Of a stretch of 64,000 nucleotides of DNA, positions 46,192 through 55,171 are shown piece by piece (positions within the stretch are counted from its first letter, which is position 1; each line of letters opens with the position of its first letter). A program made the position numbers and the translations under genes. The stretch is from positions 455,730 to 519,729 of the forward strand of contig JARLGZ010000269.1 in assembly GCA_031292515.1 (NCBI GenBank). The letters are read 5' to 3'. Source of the stretch: Puia sp. (GTDB taxonomy: Bacteria; Bacteroidota; Bacteroidia; Chitinophagales; Chitinophagaceae). The notes beneath the pieces are model-generated. The model was not told the DNA's origin. It made no database searches and saw only the letters and a program-made list of their open reading frames with translations.

Positions 46192-46572
46192 TCAGTTTCC
46201 CAGCCGGTGAAAGAGTTCCTTCACCTGGTAGCTCCACAATTGGCTCTGGTCCTTGATTTCTTTTTTATCCGCGAAATCGCGGATGACCAGGATCGTTTGG
46301 TTGGTGACCTCTGATTTCTCGATCCTGAATTCGAAGAATTCTTCTTTGGGGGAATGGGACCAATGGAAACGAATAAATTTTTCCAGTTCGCTTTCCAGGA
46401 CTTCGGCTTTGTCGATCGAGCCGTTCCAGGAGAAGCTGAATACATTGTCCCTTTCGTCTACTTTATCTGCGAACCACTCCTGCAGGCCTGCAGGAGTGCT
46501 TAAAAAATCATATAAAATGGAGGGCGAACATCTTACCGGATACTCTAACGTGAAAAGTTGTTTCTTACTCAT
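46192..46572 (-). CDS. START-like/SRPBCC domain protein
   Basis: A 126-residue protein of the AHSA1/START-like fold. The opening FTLEYPVRCSPSILYDFLSTPAGLQEWFADKV is typical of the helix-grip fold (shown here as the YDFLSTPAGLQEWFAD core), and FSFSWNGSIDKAEVLE forms the central strands. Members bind hydrophobic ligands or act as co-chaperones; the ligand here is unknown. The gene is convergent with the one before it and divergent from rpoD. Confidence 0.82.
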   Translation of the reverse strand: MSKKQLFTLEYPVRCSPSILYDFLSTPAGLQEWFADKVDERDNVFSFSWNGSIDKAEVLESELEKFIRFHWSHSPKEEFFEFRIEKSEVTNQTILVIRDFADKKEIKDQSQLWSYQVKELFHRLGN

Positions 46573-47045
46573 CTAACATATCGATTGAATCTTGTTACCA
46601 AACATCCCGGAATCATTTTTTGCCGCGCAGCCACCACGCTATCCATTCAAGCCTTGCCCGTGCTACAGGTTAAAGAGAAATTCGTCGCAAAAGGTTAGCA
46701 ATATTTCAAAAACCAGGGTTCCGCCGTTTTCCCTGAAATGGAAAAAAGCCGCGGGTGGTGCAATAATAGAAAAATATTTCAACCATCAAAATTTTTTTTC
46801 AACCAATTTTTCAACCCTGTTAGTTGGTTGTCAATGGGGAGTTTGGGTATAAATAGTTTGATAACCAGCTTATTATAAAATTTTTTTTGTTTTACTACGT
46901 AGAAATCGTTAAATTGCTGTACACGGTCTATTCAAGCAGTTGACGGCTATTGGTACAAGAAAAGCAATATTTATTCGTTTTCATAGAACCCCATTAAAGC
47001 AGAACCTTTAAACCTTAAAAAAACCCTTTAAAAAGACCTCTACCT
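46573..47045. promoter_or_regulatory. Upstream region of rpoD
   Basis: A 473-base AT-rich region between the START-like gene and rpoD, with poly-T and poly-A tracts (46790-46810, 46880-46895). It should contain the sigma factor promoter or promoters. A GGTATAAATAGTTTG at about 46846 resembles a -7 region but has one base fewer between TA and TTTG. No gene seen; the short frame at 46592-46852 has no supporting feature. Confidence 0.4.
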
Positions 47046-47921
47046 ATGAGTATGCGTCAACTCAAGATCACGAAGAGTATTACTAATCGTGAATCGCAGA
47101 GCTTGGAAAAGTACCTGCAGGAGATCGGAAAAGTGGAGTTAATCAGTCCCGAAGAAGAAGTGAAACTCGCTATCCGTATTAAGCAGGGAGACCAAAGAGC
47201 TTTGGACAAGCTAACAAAGGCAAACCTTCGGTTTGTCGTATCCGTAGCCAAGCAATACCAGAACCAGGGTCTTTCCCTGCCTGACCTCATCAACGAGGGC
47301 AATCTGGGATTGATAAAGGCGGCCCAGCGTTTCGATGAAACCCGCGGCTTTAAGTTTATTTCCTATGCAGTATGGTGGATCCGGCAGAGTATCCTGCAGG
47401 CCTTGGCGGAACAGTCGAGGATCGTTCGTCTTCCCCTCAACAAGGTAGGGTTGACGAATCGCATCCAGAAGGCCTACTCGCAACTCGAACAGCAATTCGA
47501 ACGGGAACCATCACCCGAAGAACTGGCCGAGGTGCTGGAACTGGACATCGACGAGGTTTCTTCGACGCTCGGTATCGCGGCGCGGCATGTGAGCATGGAC
47601 ACGCCCTTGTCGGAAGGGGAGGAGAATACCCTGATCGACGTGCTGGAAAATCCGAACGCCGAACTGGCCAACTCGAACATCGAGCACAAGGAGTCTTTGA
47701 AACAGGAGATCGATCGTTCCTTGAAGACCCTGACGGAACGTCAGAAGGAAGTGATTTGCTTTTTCTTCGGCATCGGGGTGGATCACCCCATGAGCCTGGA
47801 AGACATCGGCGATCGCTTTAACCTGACCCGGGAAAGGGTAAGACAGATCAAGGACAAGGCGATTACAAAACTCAGGAGCAATTCCCGCTGTAAGATGCTG
47901 CGGAGCTACCTGGGGGTATAG
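47046..47921 (+). CDS. rpoD: Primary RNA polymerase sigma factor
   Basis: A 291-residue sigma-70 protein. Region 1.2 ([24 protein letters not shown]), regions 2.1-2.4 ([32 protein letters not shown], then [19 protein letters not shown]), region 3 (RLPLNKVGL...) and region 4.2 ([23 protein letters not shown]) are all present. Region 1.1 and the large non-conserved insert are missing, which is normal for the primary sigma factor of Bacteroidota, where it recognises TTTG-N19-TAnnTTTG promoters. It ends with a strong terminator. Confidence 0.95.
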   Translation: MSMRQLKITKSITNRESQSLEKYLQEIGKVELISPEEEVKLAIRIKQGDQRALDKLTKANLRFVVSVAKQYQNQGLSLPDLINEGNLGLIKAAQRFDETRGFKFISYAVWWIRQSILQALAEQSRIVRLPLNKVGLTNRIQKAYSQLEQQFEREPSPEELAEVLELDIDEVSSTLGIAARHVSMDTPLSEGEENTLIDVLENPNAELANSNIEHKESLKQEIDRSLKTLTERQKEVICFFFGIGVDHPMSLEDIGDRFNLTRERVRQIKDKAITKLRSNSRCKMLRSYLGV

Positions 47922-47987
47922 ATCATCAAAAAACAATATTATTTGGGATAAGATTTACACTTGTTTTCTTAAGTTTGCAATTCGTTT

Positions 47988-48030
47988 AAAGTGAATGTAA
48001 CCTACTGTTATATTCACTTTTGCTTTTTTT
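47988..48030 (+). terminator. rpoD terminator
   Basis: A 14-bp stem with one G-T wobble (47988-48001 with 48007-48020, loop of 5) followed by TTTTGCTTTTTTT. Confidence 0.85.
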
Positions 48031-48067
48031 ATACCCGGAAGTTCGTATTTTCCAAAAGTGACAATCT

Positions 48068-49390
48068 ATGTTTGAAAATTTATCGGAACGGCTCGAGTCG
48101 GCGTTTAAGCAGATAAAAGGGGAAGGCAGGATCACCGAACTCAACATTGCGGCGACCGTAAAGGATATTCGCCGCGCTCTGATCGATGCCGACGTAAACT
48201 ATAAGATCGCCAAGGAATTTACCGATACCGTCCGGGAGAAAGCCATGGGTCAGAAAGTGCTGACCGCCGTCAGCCCGGGGCAATTGATGATCAAGATCGT
48301 CAAGGACGAACTGGCTGCACTGATGGGCGGCCAGGAGAGCGAGTTCCTGTCCAAAGGGAACCCGGCCGTGATCCTGATCGCCGGCCTGCAGGGTAGCGGG
48401 AAAACGACTTTCAGCGGAAAGCTGGCCAATTATCTCAAAACCAAAAAAGGCCTTTCCCCGATGCTGGTGGCAGCCGACATCTACCGGCCGGCGGCTATCG
48501 AACAGTTGAAAGTGCTCGGCGGACAGATCGGGGTGGACGTCTACAGCGAGCCGGAAAACAAAAATGCCGTCGAGATCGCCCGGAACGCCATCAAAGAGGC
48601 CCGTTCAAAGAATAAAAATGTCCTGATCATCGATACGGCGGGTCGACTGGCGATCGACGAACCGATGATGAACGAGGTAGCAGCCATCAAATCGGCGGTC
48701 AGCCCCACCGAGATCCTGTTTGTCGTAGACTCCATGACCGGCCAGGATGCGGTCAACACCGCCCGCGCTTTTAACGAGCGGCTCGATTTTTCGGGAGTGG
48801 TCCTGACAAAACTGGATGGTGATACCCGCGGAGGAGCCGCCCTTTCCATCAAATACACCGTCAACAAGCCCATCAAGTTCATCAGCAGCGGCGAGAAACT
48901 CGATACCCTGGATGTTTTCTACCCGGAAAGGATGGCACAGCGTATCCTCGGCATGGGAGATATCACCACCCTCGTAGAACGGGCACAGGCGCAGTTCGAC
49001 GAGGAGCAGGCCAAAAAACTCGAAAAGAAGATCCGCAAGAATCAGTTCGATTTCGAAGATTTCAAGCAGCAGCTCGAACAGATAAAGAAAATGGGGAATA
49101 TCAAGGACCTGCTCGGCATGATACCGGGTGTCGGGAAGGCGATGAAGGACATCGATATCAGCGACGACGCCTTCAAGGGGATCGAAGCGATCATCAACTC
49201 CATGACCCCCTTCGAAAGGTCCAATCCCGATACGATCGACCAGAGCAGGCGCAAAAGGATTGCCGGCGGAAGCGGAAAAGACCTCACCGAGATCAATGCA
49301 TTCCTGAAACAGTTCGAACAGATGAAACAGATGATGAAGGGGATGAATAAAATGCCCGGAGCGGCATTTCGGCCGAAGGCCAGACATTAG
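48068..49390 (+). CDS. ffh: Signal recognition particle protein Ffh
   Basis: A 440-residue SRP GTPase that targets nascent membrane proteins. N domain (1-90), G domain with P-loop GLQGSGKTT (106-114), DTAGRLAIDEPMMNE, TKLDGDTRGGAALS and the GDITTLVERAQ segment, then the Met-rich M domain (QLEQIKKMGNIKDLLGMIPG, QFEQMKQMMKGMNKMPG). The last residues (PGAAFRPKARH) lie at the edge of a 17-bp direct repeat that recurs 90 nt downstream, so the C-terminus may have been altered by a local duplication or insertion. Confidence 0.96.
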   Translation: MFENLSERLESAFKQIKGEGRITELNIAATVKDIRRALIDADVNYKIAKEFTDTVREKAMGQKVLTAVSPGQLMIKIVKDELAALMGGQESEFLSKGNPAVILIAGLQGSGKTTFSGKLANYLKTKKGLSPMLVAADIYRPAAIEQLKVLGGQIGVDVYSEPENKNAVEIARNAIKEARSKNKNVLIIDTAGRLAIDEPMMNEVAAIKSAVSPTEILFVVDSMTGQDAVNTARAFNERLDFSGVVLTKLDGDTRGGAALSIKYTVNKPIKFISSGEKLDTLDVFYPERMAQRILGMGDITTLVERAQAQFDEEQAKKLEKKIRKNQFDFEDFKQQLEQIKKMGNIKDLLGMIPGVGKAMKDIDISDDAFKGIEAIINSMTPFERSNPDTIDQSRRKRIAGGSGKDLTEINAFLKQFEQMKQMMKGMNKMPGAAFRPKARH

Positions 49391-49455
49391 CGGTTTGCAC
49401 GCAAGGGCTATTTTTCCGAGGAGCACTTGCGTGCAAACAAAATGCCCGGAGCGGC
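49349..49455 (+). repeat. 17-bp direct repeat with intervening hairpin at the ffh end
   Basis: The sequence AAAATGCCCGGAGCGGC occurs at 49349-49365 (inside ffh) and again at 49439-49455. Between them lies a perfect 13-bp inverted repeat (49393-49405 with 49426-49438) starting just after the ffh stop; its right arm touches the second copy. No T-run follows, so a simple terminator is not the best reading. It may be a small palindromic insertion or a slippage duplication. Confidence 0.7.
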
Positions 49456-49591
49456 CCTGCGCCGGCGCTAAGGCCGGCGCCAAGCCAAAACTACCGACAG
49501 GCCTGCGTTTGGGAGCGGGGAGGAAGGTGGCTTTTGCCGTTTAAAAAAAAACTTGTTCACAAGATTGGGCGTTAAAACCCGATGTATTATT

Positions 49592-49622
49592 TTTGGATAG
49601 TTCAATGGGTTTGCTACCTTTG
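49592..49622 (+). promoter_or_regulatory. rpsP promoter (TTTG-N19-TACCTTTG)
   Basis: TTTG at 49592-49595 and TACCTTTG at 49615-49622 are separated by exactly 19 bases, the full Bacteroidota consensus. Transcription would start near 49628, giving a leader of about 50 nt. This also rules out the longer reading frame that begins at 49593. Confidence 0.8.
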
Positions 49623-49676
49623 CAATCCCAAAAAAGAGTAACCCTATTTGTTCACGCATTTAAATTTCTATTTAAG

Positions 49677-50117
49677 ATGCCAGTAAAGATCAGACTGCAA
49701 CGCCACGGGTCTAAGAAAAGACCATTTTATTTCATCGTAGTCGCCGACGCCCGTGCGCCCAGGGATGGCAAGTTCATCCAGAAAATCGGTACTTACAATC
49801 CGCTCACTGTTCCCGCTTCCGTTCAATTGGATCGCCAGAAAGCCCTCGATTGGCTGCACAAAGGCGCCCAACCGACCGATACGGTTCGCCGGATTTTGTC
49901 CTACAAAGGTGTTTTATACCTGAAGCACCTGTTGCGTGGCGTAAAATTGGGTTTATTTGATGATGCGGCTGCCATGGAGAAATTCCAGAAATGGCATTCC
50001 GAGCATGAAATCCAGTTGAAGAAGCGCCAGGAAGACCACAGAAAAGCCAAACCTCGCAGAGGACAGGCTCCTGTCAGAAGGGTCGAAAGAAGAAACGAAG
50101 GCGGCGCCGAAGCATAG
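49677..50117 (+). CDS. rpsP: 30S ribosomal protein S16
   Basis: A 146-residue bS16. The conserved part (1-85) has [26 protein letters not shown] in pattern and IGTYNPL; about 60 residues of charged C-terminal extension ([22 protein letters not shown], ending EGGAEA) are typical of Bacteroidota S16. ATG 49677 agrees with the promoter position. It is followed by rimM after 114 nt containing hairpins, so readthrough to rimM may be partial. Confidence 0.97.
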   Translation: MPVKIRLQRHGSKKRPFYFIVVADARAPRDGKFIQKIGTYNPLTVPASVQLDRQKALDWLHKGAQPTDTVRRILSYKGVLYLKHLLRGVKLGLFDDAAAMEKFQKWHSEHEIQLKKRQEDHRKAKPRRGQAPVRRVERRNEGGAEA

Positions 50118-50162
50118 GAATCTCCTTTCAAAGGAGCTTCCCCCTTACGGAAAAAAGAATCC

Positions 50163-50206
50163 ATCCCGTCCCGGGCGCCTCTGGCGAATCGTGGCGGGAT
50201 TTTTAT
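50163..50206 (+). terminator. Possible attenuator between rpsP and rimM
   Basis: ATCCCG (50163-50168) pairs with CGGGAT (50195-50200), enclosing a small CGCC/GGCG hairpin, and is followed by TTTTATTTT. It would reduce transcription into rimM. Confidence 0.5.
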
Positions 50207-50231
50207 TTTAATTATTTACAATTAGTTACGG

Positions 50232-50747
50232 ATGAGTAATTACCGTAATATAGGGAAACTCGTCGCTTCCTTCGGCGTGGACGGAGAGATGGTCCTGCAC
50301 CATCGACTCGGCAAAAAGACCAGCCTGAAAGGACTAAAGGTCATCTTCCTCGAGGATAAGAAGGATGAACTCCTGCCTTGGTTCATAGGGTCCACCCGTA
50401 TCAAATCGGCGGAAGACATCCATGTGAAGCTGGAAGGGATCGATTCAAAAGAAGCGACCCGCAAACTCTTGCAGAAAGAAGTATGGCTCACGGAAGAAGA
50501 CTTTGCCCGTTTTGCAGGCGCCTCGGCCCCGATCTCCCTGGTGGGCTTTTCGCTTATACAGGGCGCCGAGAACCTGGGGGAGATCCTCGAGGTCATCGAA
50601 CAGCCTCACCAGGTTCTCTGCAGGATCGATTGGAAAGGCAAGGAGGCCCTGATACCCATTCACGAGGGAACCCTCGGTAAAATCGACAAAAAGAACCGCA
50701 AGGTCCATGTGGTGCTGCCTGATGGCTTGCTGGAGGTGTATGGGTGA
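50232..50747 (+). CDS. rimM: Ribosome maturation factor RimM
   Basis: A 171-residue 16S rRNA processing protein with the N-terminal RimM beta-barrel (IGKLVASFGVDGEMVLHH, EGIDSKEATRKLLQKEVWL) and the C-terminal PRC-barrel (VGFSLIQGAENLGEILEVIEQPHQ in pattern; ALIPIHEGTLGKIDKKNRKVHVVLPDGLLEVY). The order rpsP-rimM is the usual one, but trmD and rplS do not follow. The TGA stop belongs to a heptamer repeat. Confidence 0.95.
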   Translation: MSNYRNIGKLVASFGVDGEMVLHHRLGKKTSLKGLKVIFLEDKKDELLPWFIGSTRIKSAEDIHVKLEGIDSKEATRKLLQKEVWLTEEDFARFAGASAPISLVGFSLIQGAENLGEILEVIEQPHQVLCRIDWKGKEALIPIHEGTLGKIDKKNRKVHVVLPDGLLEVYG

Positions 50748-50776
50748 GTGGTGAGTAGTGAGTGGTGAGCAGTGAA
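50742..50776 (+). repeat. Heptamer repeat cluster D at the rimM stop
   Basis: Five units of the 7-bp repeat TRGTSAG in the orientation of rimM, starting in its last codon and supplying its TGA stop. Confidence 0.85.
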
Positions 50777-51081
50777 TGGTTGGAGAAACAAGACCTGGGG
50801 TCAGCAAGTGCAGGTGGCGGGACGGGTATTCGGGGTTCGTAGCGTGTCAATAATCGGTGGGCGGTAGCAAGCCGGCGACAGAACCCGGCTCCCAAAACGG
50901 GAGCCAACCGGCGAATAGGGGGAAATTTGCAGAAAAAAGCGTTAAAACCATCCCCGGATCAAAAAAATTCCAAATCAGTCTACCTTCTTAATAGGGAATT
51001 AATATATTTGCACCCCGGTCTTCCGTATCTTTAAGATCCGTTTTGAAGAACGGTGTATTTTTTAACCTCAAATTTTTGTAT
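50777..51081. other. rimM-peroxiredoxin spacer
   Basis: About 300 bases with no gene. It holds a GC-rich hairpin (GGCTCCC 50887-50893 with GGGAGCC 50899-50905, possibly extended by outer CCGG pairs) without a T-run, and the peroxiredoxin promoter near 51003. Confidence 0.45.
51003..51010 (+). promoter_or_regulatory. Putative -7 element of the peroxiredoxin gene
   Basis: TATATTTG matches TAnnTTTG in an AT-rich stretch; the leader would be about 65 nt. The -33 element is not evident at 19-nt spacing. Confidence 0.5.
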
Positions 51082-51717
51082 ATGAGTTTACGTCTAGGGG
51101 ATAAAGCCCCCAACTTCACCGCCAAAACCTCTCTTGGCGAAATCGATTTCTACGAATATCTTGGTGATTCCTGGGGCATCCTGTTCTCCCACCCCGCCGA
51201 TTATACACCGGTCTGTACCACCGAATTGGGGCGGACAGCCGCACTGAAAGACGAGTTTGCAAAACGTGGCGTGAAGGTGCTGGCATTAAGCGTTGACCCG
51301 GTCGATAAACACCTCGGCTGGATCAAGGACATCAACGAAACACAGCATGTTTCCGTTGAATTTCCCATCATCGCCGACGACGACAGAAAAGTGAGCTCCC
51401 TGTATGAATTCATTCACCCGAATGCTTCCGCAACAGCCACCGTTCGTTCCCTGGTGATCATCGGGCCGGACAAAGCGGTGAAACTGATCATCACTTATCC
51501 CGCTTCGACCGGAAGAAACTTCTTTGAAGTATTGCGCGTGGTCGATTCCCTGCAGCTGACCGCCAACTACAGCGTCGCCACACCCGCCAACTGGAACGAA
51601 GGGGAAGACGTGATCGTTGTACCTGCCGTTTCCACCGAAGATGCGCAGAAGAAATTCCCGAAAGGTCTGAGGATCGTGAAGCCTTATCTGCGCTACACGC
51701 CGCAGCCGAATAAATAA
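51082..51717 (+). CDS. 1-Cys peroxiredoxin (Prx6 type)
   Basis: A 211-residue thiol peroxidase. The peroxidatic Cys45 lies in SHPADYTPVCTTELG, and it is the only cysteine in the protein, so reduction must come from an external thiol; bacillithiol is a candidate because bshA is in this window. The Prx6-specific C-terminal half (VIVVPAVSTEDAQKKFPKGLRIVKPYLRYTPQP, in pattern) is present. ATG 51082 is chosen over TTG 51043. A terminator follows. Confidence 0.94.
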   Translation: MSLRLGDKAPNFTAKTSLGEIDFYEYLGDSWGILFSHPADYTPVCTTELGRTAALKDEFAKRGVKVLALSVDPVDKHLGWIKDINETQHVSVEFPIIADDDRKVSSLYEFIHPNASATATVRSLVIIGPDKAVKLIITYPASTGRNFFEVLRVVDSLQLTANYSVATPANWNEGEDVIVVPAVSTEDAQKKFPKGLRIVKPYLRYTPQPNK

Positions 51718-51741
51718 ATTTTGTTTCGAAGAATATCATTG

Positions 51742-51772
51742 CCCCTGGCCTGCAAAGGCTCAGGGGTTTTTT
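51742..51772 (+). terminator. Peroxiredoxin terminator
   Basis: A stem of about 10 bp with one bulge (51742-51751 with 51756-51766) followed by TTTTTT. The T-run overlaps the stop codon of the convergent pseudouridine synthase gene. Confidence 0.75.
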
Positions 51773-52490
51773 ATGCCGTCTTCCACTTCCGGAGCTGCTG
51801 CAGGAGGGCGCGCATATCTTTCGGCAATGGCGCTTCCAGGGCATGGGTCACGCCCCGGCTGTCCGTAAAACGAAGGTACCGGGAATGAAGCGCCAGGCGT
51901 TGCAGGATGGGCCTCTCCTCTTCTTCGGCCTTCGAGAGCTTATAATTCCGTTTGATGGAGGACAGCAGGATAGGCCTGGCATCTCCGTAGAGTTCATCGC
52001 ATGCGATGGGATGACCCAGGTATTGCATGTGGACACGGATCTGGTGGGTCCTGCCCGTATGGATCCTGAACTCGACCAGGGAATAGAGACCCAGCTCTTC
52101 CACCGAATCGTAATCGGTGAGCGACGGCTTTCCCTTCTGGCTCACCGTCATCATGCCTTTTTTGACGGGGTGCTCTATAACGGCCATGTCTACGCTGCCT
52201 TTTTTTTCGATGAGGGTCCCGGTGACGATTCCCGCGTAGATCTTTTCCATCGTTCTTTCTTCGAAAGCCATCGACAGAAAGCGGTGGGCCTCCTCCGTCT
52301 TCGCAAACACGATAAGGCCGCTGGTCTCCCGGTCGAGCCGGTGAACCGTAAAGATGTTTCCGTATTTTTCTTTCAGCCAGTTCTTCAGCGAGGGTTCTTT
52401 CCCTTCCCTGTCGGGAATGCTGAGCATGCCTGCCGGCTTATCGAGGGCAACAAAGTCTTCATTCTCAAAGATGATCACGGGCTTTAACAT
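51771..52490 (-). CDS. RluA family pseudouridine synthase
   Basis: A 239-residue RNA pseudouridine synthase. The catalytic motif HRLDRETSGLIVFAK (about 54-68) carries the active Asp; the KIYAGIVTG and EFRIHTGRTHQIRVHMQYLGHPI segments are as in RluA. No S4 domain is present, so it is a short form of the family. The RNA target cannot be read from the sequence. It starts 9 nt after the RsuA-family synthase gene ends, forming a two-gene unit of RNA modification enzymes. Confidence 0.93.
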   Translation of the reverse strand: MLKPVIIFENEDFVALDKPAGMLSIPDREGKEPSLKNWLKEKYGNIFTVHRLDRETSGLIVFAKTEEAHRFLSMAFEERTMEKIYAGIVTGTLIEKKGSVDMAVIEHPVKKGMMTVSQKGKPSLTDYDSVEELGLYSLVEFRIHTGRTHQIRVHMQYLGHPIACDELYGDARPILLSSIKRNYKLSKAEEEERPILQRLALHSRYLRFTDSRGVTHALEAPLPKDMRALLQQLRKWKTA

Positions 52491-52499
52491 AAGCGAGGC

Positions 52500-53966
52500 C
52501 TATTTTGTCGCGGAGTTTAAATATTTCAGGATCCTGATCTCTTTTTCCGACAGCAGGCGCCATTTCCCTCTCTGTACGTTCTTCTTGGTGAGACCCGCAT
52601 ACATCACGCGGTCCAGCCCCTTTACATCGTAACCCAGGTGTTCGAAGATACGTCTGACGATTCGATTGCGGCCGCTGTGGATCTCGAGCCCGATCTGGGT
52701 CTTGTCCTTCGGATCCGCATAGGCAATGGCGTCGATATTCGCGATGCCGTCTTCCAGCACCACCCCGGCGACGATCTTGTCGAAATCGGCTTTTGTAAGA
52801 GATTTGTCGAGTACGACATGATAGATCTTCCGGATCTCGTGTTTGGGATGTGCCAGCTTTTGCGCCAGTTCTCCGTCATTGGTGAGCAGCAATACGCCCG
52901 AAGTATTACGGTCCAGCCTTCCGACGGGGTATACCCTTTCGACGGTGGCCTGCCGGATCAGGTCGAGTACGGTTCTCCTGCCCTGCGGATCATCCGTGGT
53001 GGTGATATAATCCTTGGGTTTGTTGAGCAGGATATAGACAAAGTTGCGGGAGATAGTGACTTTTTTGCCATTCACCTTCACCTGGTCTTCCGGGGAGACT
53101 TTGGTTCCCGGTTCGGTGACAGGCTTACCGTTCACCAGCACTTTTCCCTGCCTGATGAGATCGGCGGCGTCTCTTCTCGAGCAGATACCCCCATGGGCGA
53201 TATATTTGTTAAGGGGGAGCGTGGCTTCCGCGGCCGGGACAGCCGGTTTCTTGGCGGAAGAGGCCTGCGGCGCCTGGGGCGCTTTGGCTGTCCTGGGCTT
53301 CGTTCCCTGTTTGTGGTCGGCACTATCCCGCTTGTCCGGCTTGCCGGCCGTTTTGAAGGGCTTTTCAGCCTGGACAGCTCCTTTAAAAGGGGCAGGGGCC
53401 GCCTGGCCGGGTCTCCGTTTTCCGGTTCCGGGGTTTTCGATACCCCGGCCTTCGCTTCGCTCGCCTCGTCCTTCTGATCCTTGGCGGGGTCTCTCGGGTC
53501 GCTTGCCTTTTTTCTGTTCGGGGTTCCCGGGGCGATAGCCCGCTTGTTCGGGTCCCTTGTCCGCTTGATCGGGGTGTTGCCCGTTTCTTGCGGGACGTTC
53601 CCTTGTCCCCTCCGGGCGTTCCCGCGTCCTTTCCGGGCGCTCCCCTGTTCTTTCAGGCCGCTCTGCCCTTTTTTCGGGCCGTCTGCCAGGCTTTGCCTTG
53701 AACGGCCCCGCCGTCGCGGAATGTTTTGCCACGGGCGCGGGTTTTCGGTTGGCTTTGCCGGCTTTTTGCCGGGGCCCCTTCGTCTGACCGCCGGATTCCG
53801 GGTCGTCCGGTTTATATTTCAGCCTTCTCTTCTCCTCGAAATGTCTTTCGATGGCCTCTTTCCGCTCTTTTTTGATGGCTTTTTTCTCCTGGCGGAACTC
53901 TTCTTTGATGGCGCTGTTCCTTTTCTTATGAAAGAACTTATTAAAATTATCCGTTTTTCGCTTCAT
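52500..53966 (-). CDS. RsuA/RluB family pseudouridine synthase with long basic N-terminal tail
   Basis: A 488-residue protein. The C-terminal 240 residues are a standard RsuA/RluB enzyme: S4 domain (LNKYIAHGGICSRRDAADLIRQGKVLVNG in pattern, about 252-300), catalytic VGRLDRNTSGVLLLTNDGEL with the active Asp, and SGRNRIVRRIFEHLGY. The first 245 residues are disordered and made of Lys/Arg/Pro/Gly/Glu, with imperfect repeats of RPERTRE, RPEGTRE and RPARNGQ (coded around 53560-53660). Such tails occur in Bacteroidota homologues and may bind RNA. A TAATTTTG element lies 32 nt upstream. Confidence 0.92.
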   Translation of the reverse strand: MKRKTDNFNKFFHKKRNSAIKEEFRQEKKAIKKERKEAIERHFEEKRRLKYKPDDPESGGQTKGPRQKAGKANRKPAPVAKHSATAGPFKAKPGRRPEKRAERPERTGERPERTRERPEGTRERPARNGQHPDQADKGPEQAGYRPGNPEQKKGKRPERPRQGSEGRGERSEGRGIENPGTGKRRPGQAAPAPFKGAVQAEKPFKTAGKPDKRDSADHKQGTKPRTAKAPQAPQASSAKKPAVPAAEATLPLNKYIAHGGICSRRDAADLIRQGKVLVNGKPVTEPGTKVSPEDQVKVNGKKVTISRNFVYILLNKPKDYITTTDDPQGRRTVLDLIRQATVERVYPVGRLDRNTSGVLLLTNDGELAQKLAHPKHEIRKIYHVVLDKSLTKADFDKIVAGVVLEDGIANIDAIAYADPKDKTQIGLEIHSGRNRIVRRIFEHLGYDVKGLDRVMYAGLTKKNVQRGKWRLLSEKEIRILKYLNSATK

Positions 53967-53998
53967 GATGCTGATTTACTGTTTTACAACAGGAACCG

Positions 53999-54006
53999 CA
54001 AAATTA
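53999..54006 (-). promoter_or_regulatory. Putative -7 element of the pseudouridine synthase pair
   Basis: Minus strand TAATTTTG matches TAnnTTTG, 32 nt before ATG 53966. Weak -33. Confidence 0.35.
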
Positions 54007-54076
54007 GCTAATAAAAAGGGCAAATAAGGCTTTTACCCCGTATTTGCCCTTGGCTGCGTATCTGTGCGTAATCGTA

Positions 54077-55000
54077 CTAGTTTTGCCAGGAATGCTGCCC
54101 CGGTCCGCCTTGACCCGGAGCGCCTTCGCCCCAATGGCGGGCGTGCATCGCCTGAAATTTAGACAGCTGTTCGGGTGTGAGGACCGATTTTACAAGGTCC
54201 TGCCTCTTCATCGCCAGGGCCTTTATCTGTTCCATTTTCTGCTGTGGCAGCAAGTTGTCATTCTCCCGGATCGATGTAAACTGGTCCCTGAGTTTGGCCT
54301 GCTGGCTCTTGATAGTCGCGGTCTGCTCATCACTCAGGTTTAGCTTGATTTTCATCCTCTCCAGGTTCGCGGCAGCTCTGACCTGCGCATTTTCTACGGC
54401 CTGCTGCTTCATTTTTGCCATCCTGTCTTTTTGTTCAGGCGTCAGCAATGCCTGCATTTTTGCTTTCTTCTCTTTTCCGAGGGTGACCAACTGCGATTTG
54501 TATTCGCCCAGCGTCATCTTATCGTTCTTGTAAAGGTCCCGTTGTTTCTGGCGGTATTCCTTGCTGATCGCCTCTAACTGTTTGCGTTGTTCGGGGCTGT
54601 AGTGGACCCAGCCTTCGCGGCCCATGCCATGTCCGTCACGCCGTCCAAAACCACCATGCCGTCCGAAACCGCGTTCGCCGAAACCGCGATGCGGTCCCTG
54701 GCCCCTGCCCGTACGATCCCACCCGCCGGGCCCTCCGCGATGGAAACCGTTCATGGCCTGGTCCTGCCCTGGTCCGCGCCTGAAATTGCCGCCCCAATCG
54801 TCTTTGTTGTGTGTGCTGTCGCCACCGTTAAAGGGACGATGGTGGCGGAAGCCCATACGATGGGTAGTATCTTGTGAGGCGTTCGTTCCGCCGGGCGTGG
54901 TTTGCGCTTGTGAGAACCAGCAGATGCTCAACAGCCCTGCCAGCAGGAGGAGGGGCTTTAAACGCACCCTCCCGGAGATTTTGTGAAATGTAGATTGCAT
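54077..55000 (-). CDS. Spy/CpxP-like periplasmic protein
   Basis: A 307-residue exported protein (signal about 12-33, WFSQAQ). Residues 45-130 are a low-complexity stretch rich in Gly, His, Arg and Phe (repeats of RGFGRHGGFGRR type) that may bind metal. The rest is helical with LTPEQ-type repeats (YSPEQRKQLEAISKEYRQK, LLTPEQKDRMAKMKQ, LSDEQTATIKSQQ, VLTPEQLSKFQAMHA), the signature of the Spy/CpxP family of periplasmic chaperones and metal-response proteins. No partner two-component system is adjacent. Confidence 0.8.
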   Translation of the reverse strand: MQSTFHKISGRVRLKPLLLLAGLLSICWFSQAQTTPGGTNASQDTTHRMGFRHHRPFNGGDSTHNKDDWGGNFRRGPGQDQAMNGFHRGGPGGWDRTGRGQGPHRGFGERGFGRHGGFGRRDGHGMGREGWVHYSPEQRKQLEAISKEYRQKQRDLYKNDKMTLGEYKSQLVTLGKEKKAKMQALLTPEQKDRMAKMKQQAVENAQVRAAANLERMKIKLNLSDEQTATIKSQQAKLRDQFTSIRENDNLLPQQKMEQIKALAMKRQDLVKSVLTPEQLSKFQAMHARHWGEGAPGQGGPGQHSWQN

Positions 55001-55171
55001 ACTTACTATTTTGCCTGTTATGACCTAAAGATAGCAGCTGCGTTTAAATCCTGCTCTTTCAAACACCTGGCAAATCCGGGCATTCACCGAATCGTCTGCC
55101 AATCGCCTCCTGAACAACCCAAATCGTGCCTGAAAAGCCCCAAACAAGCCTTCTAAGTGTCTTCTCCAAAA

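Noticed and set aside
49393..49438. Hairpin after ffh considered as the 4.5S SRP RNA gene
   Set aside because: It is only about 46 nt and lacks the conserved SRP RNA loop (GGAAGG/AGCAG type); kept as a palindromic repeat only.
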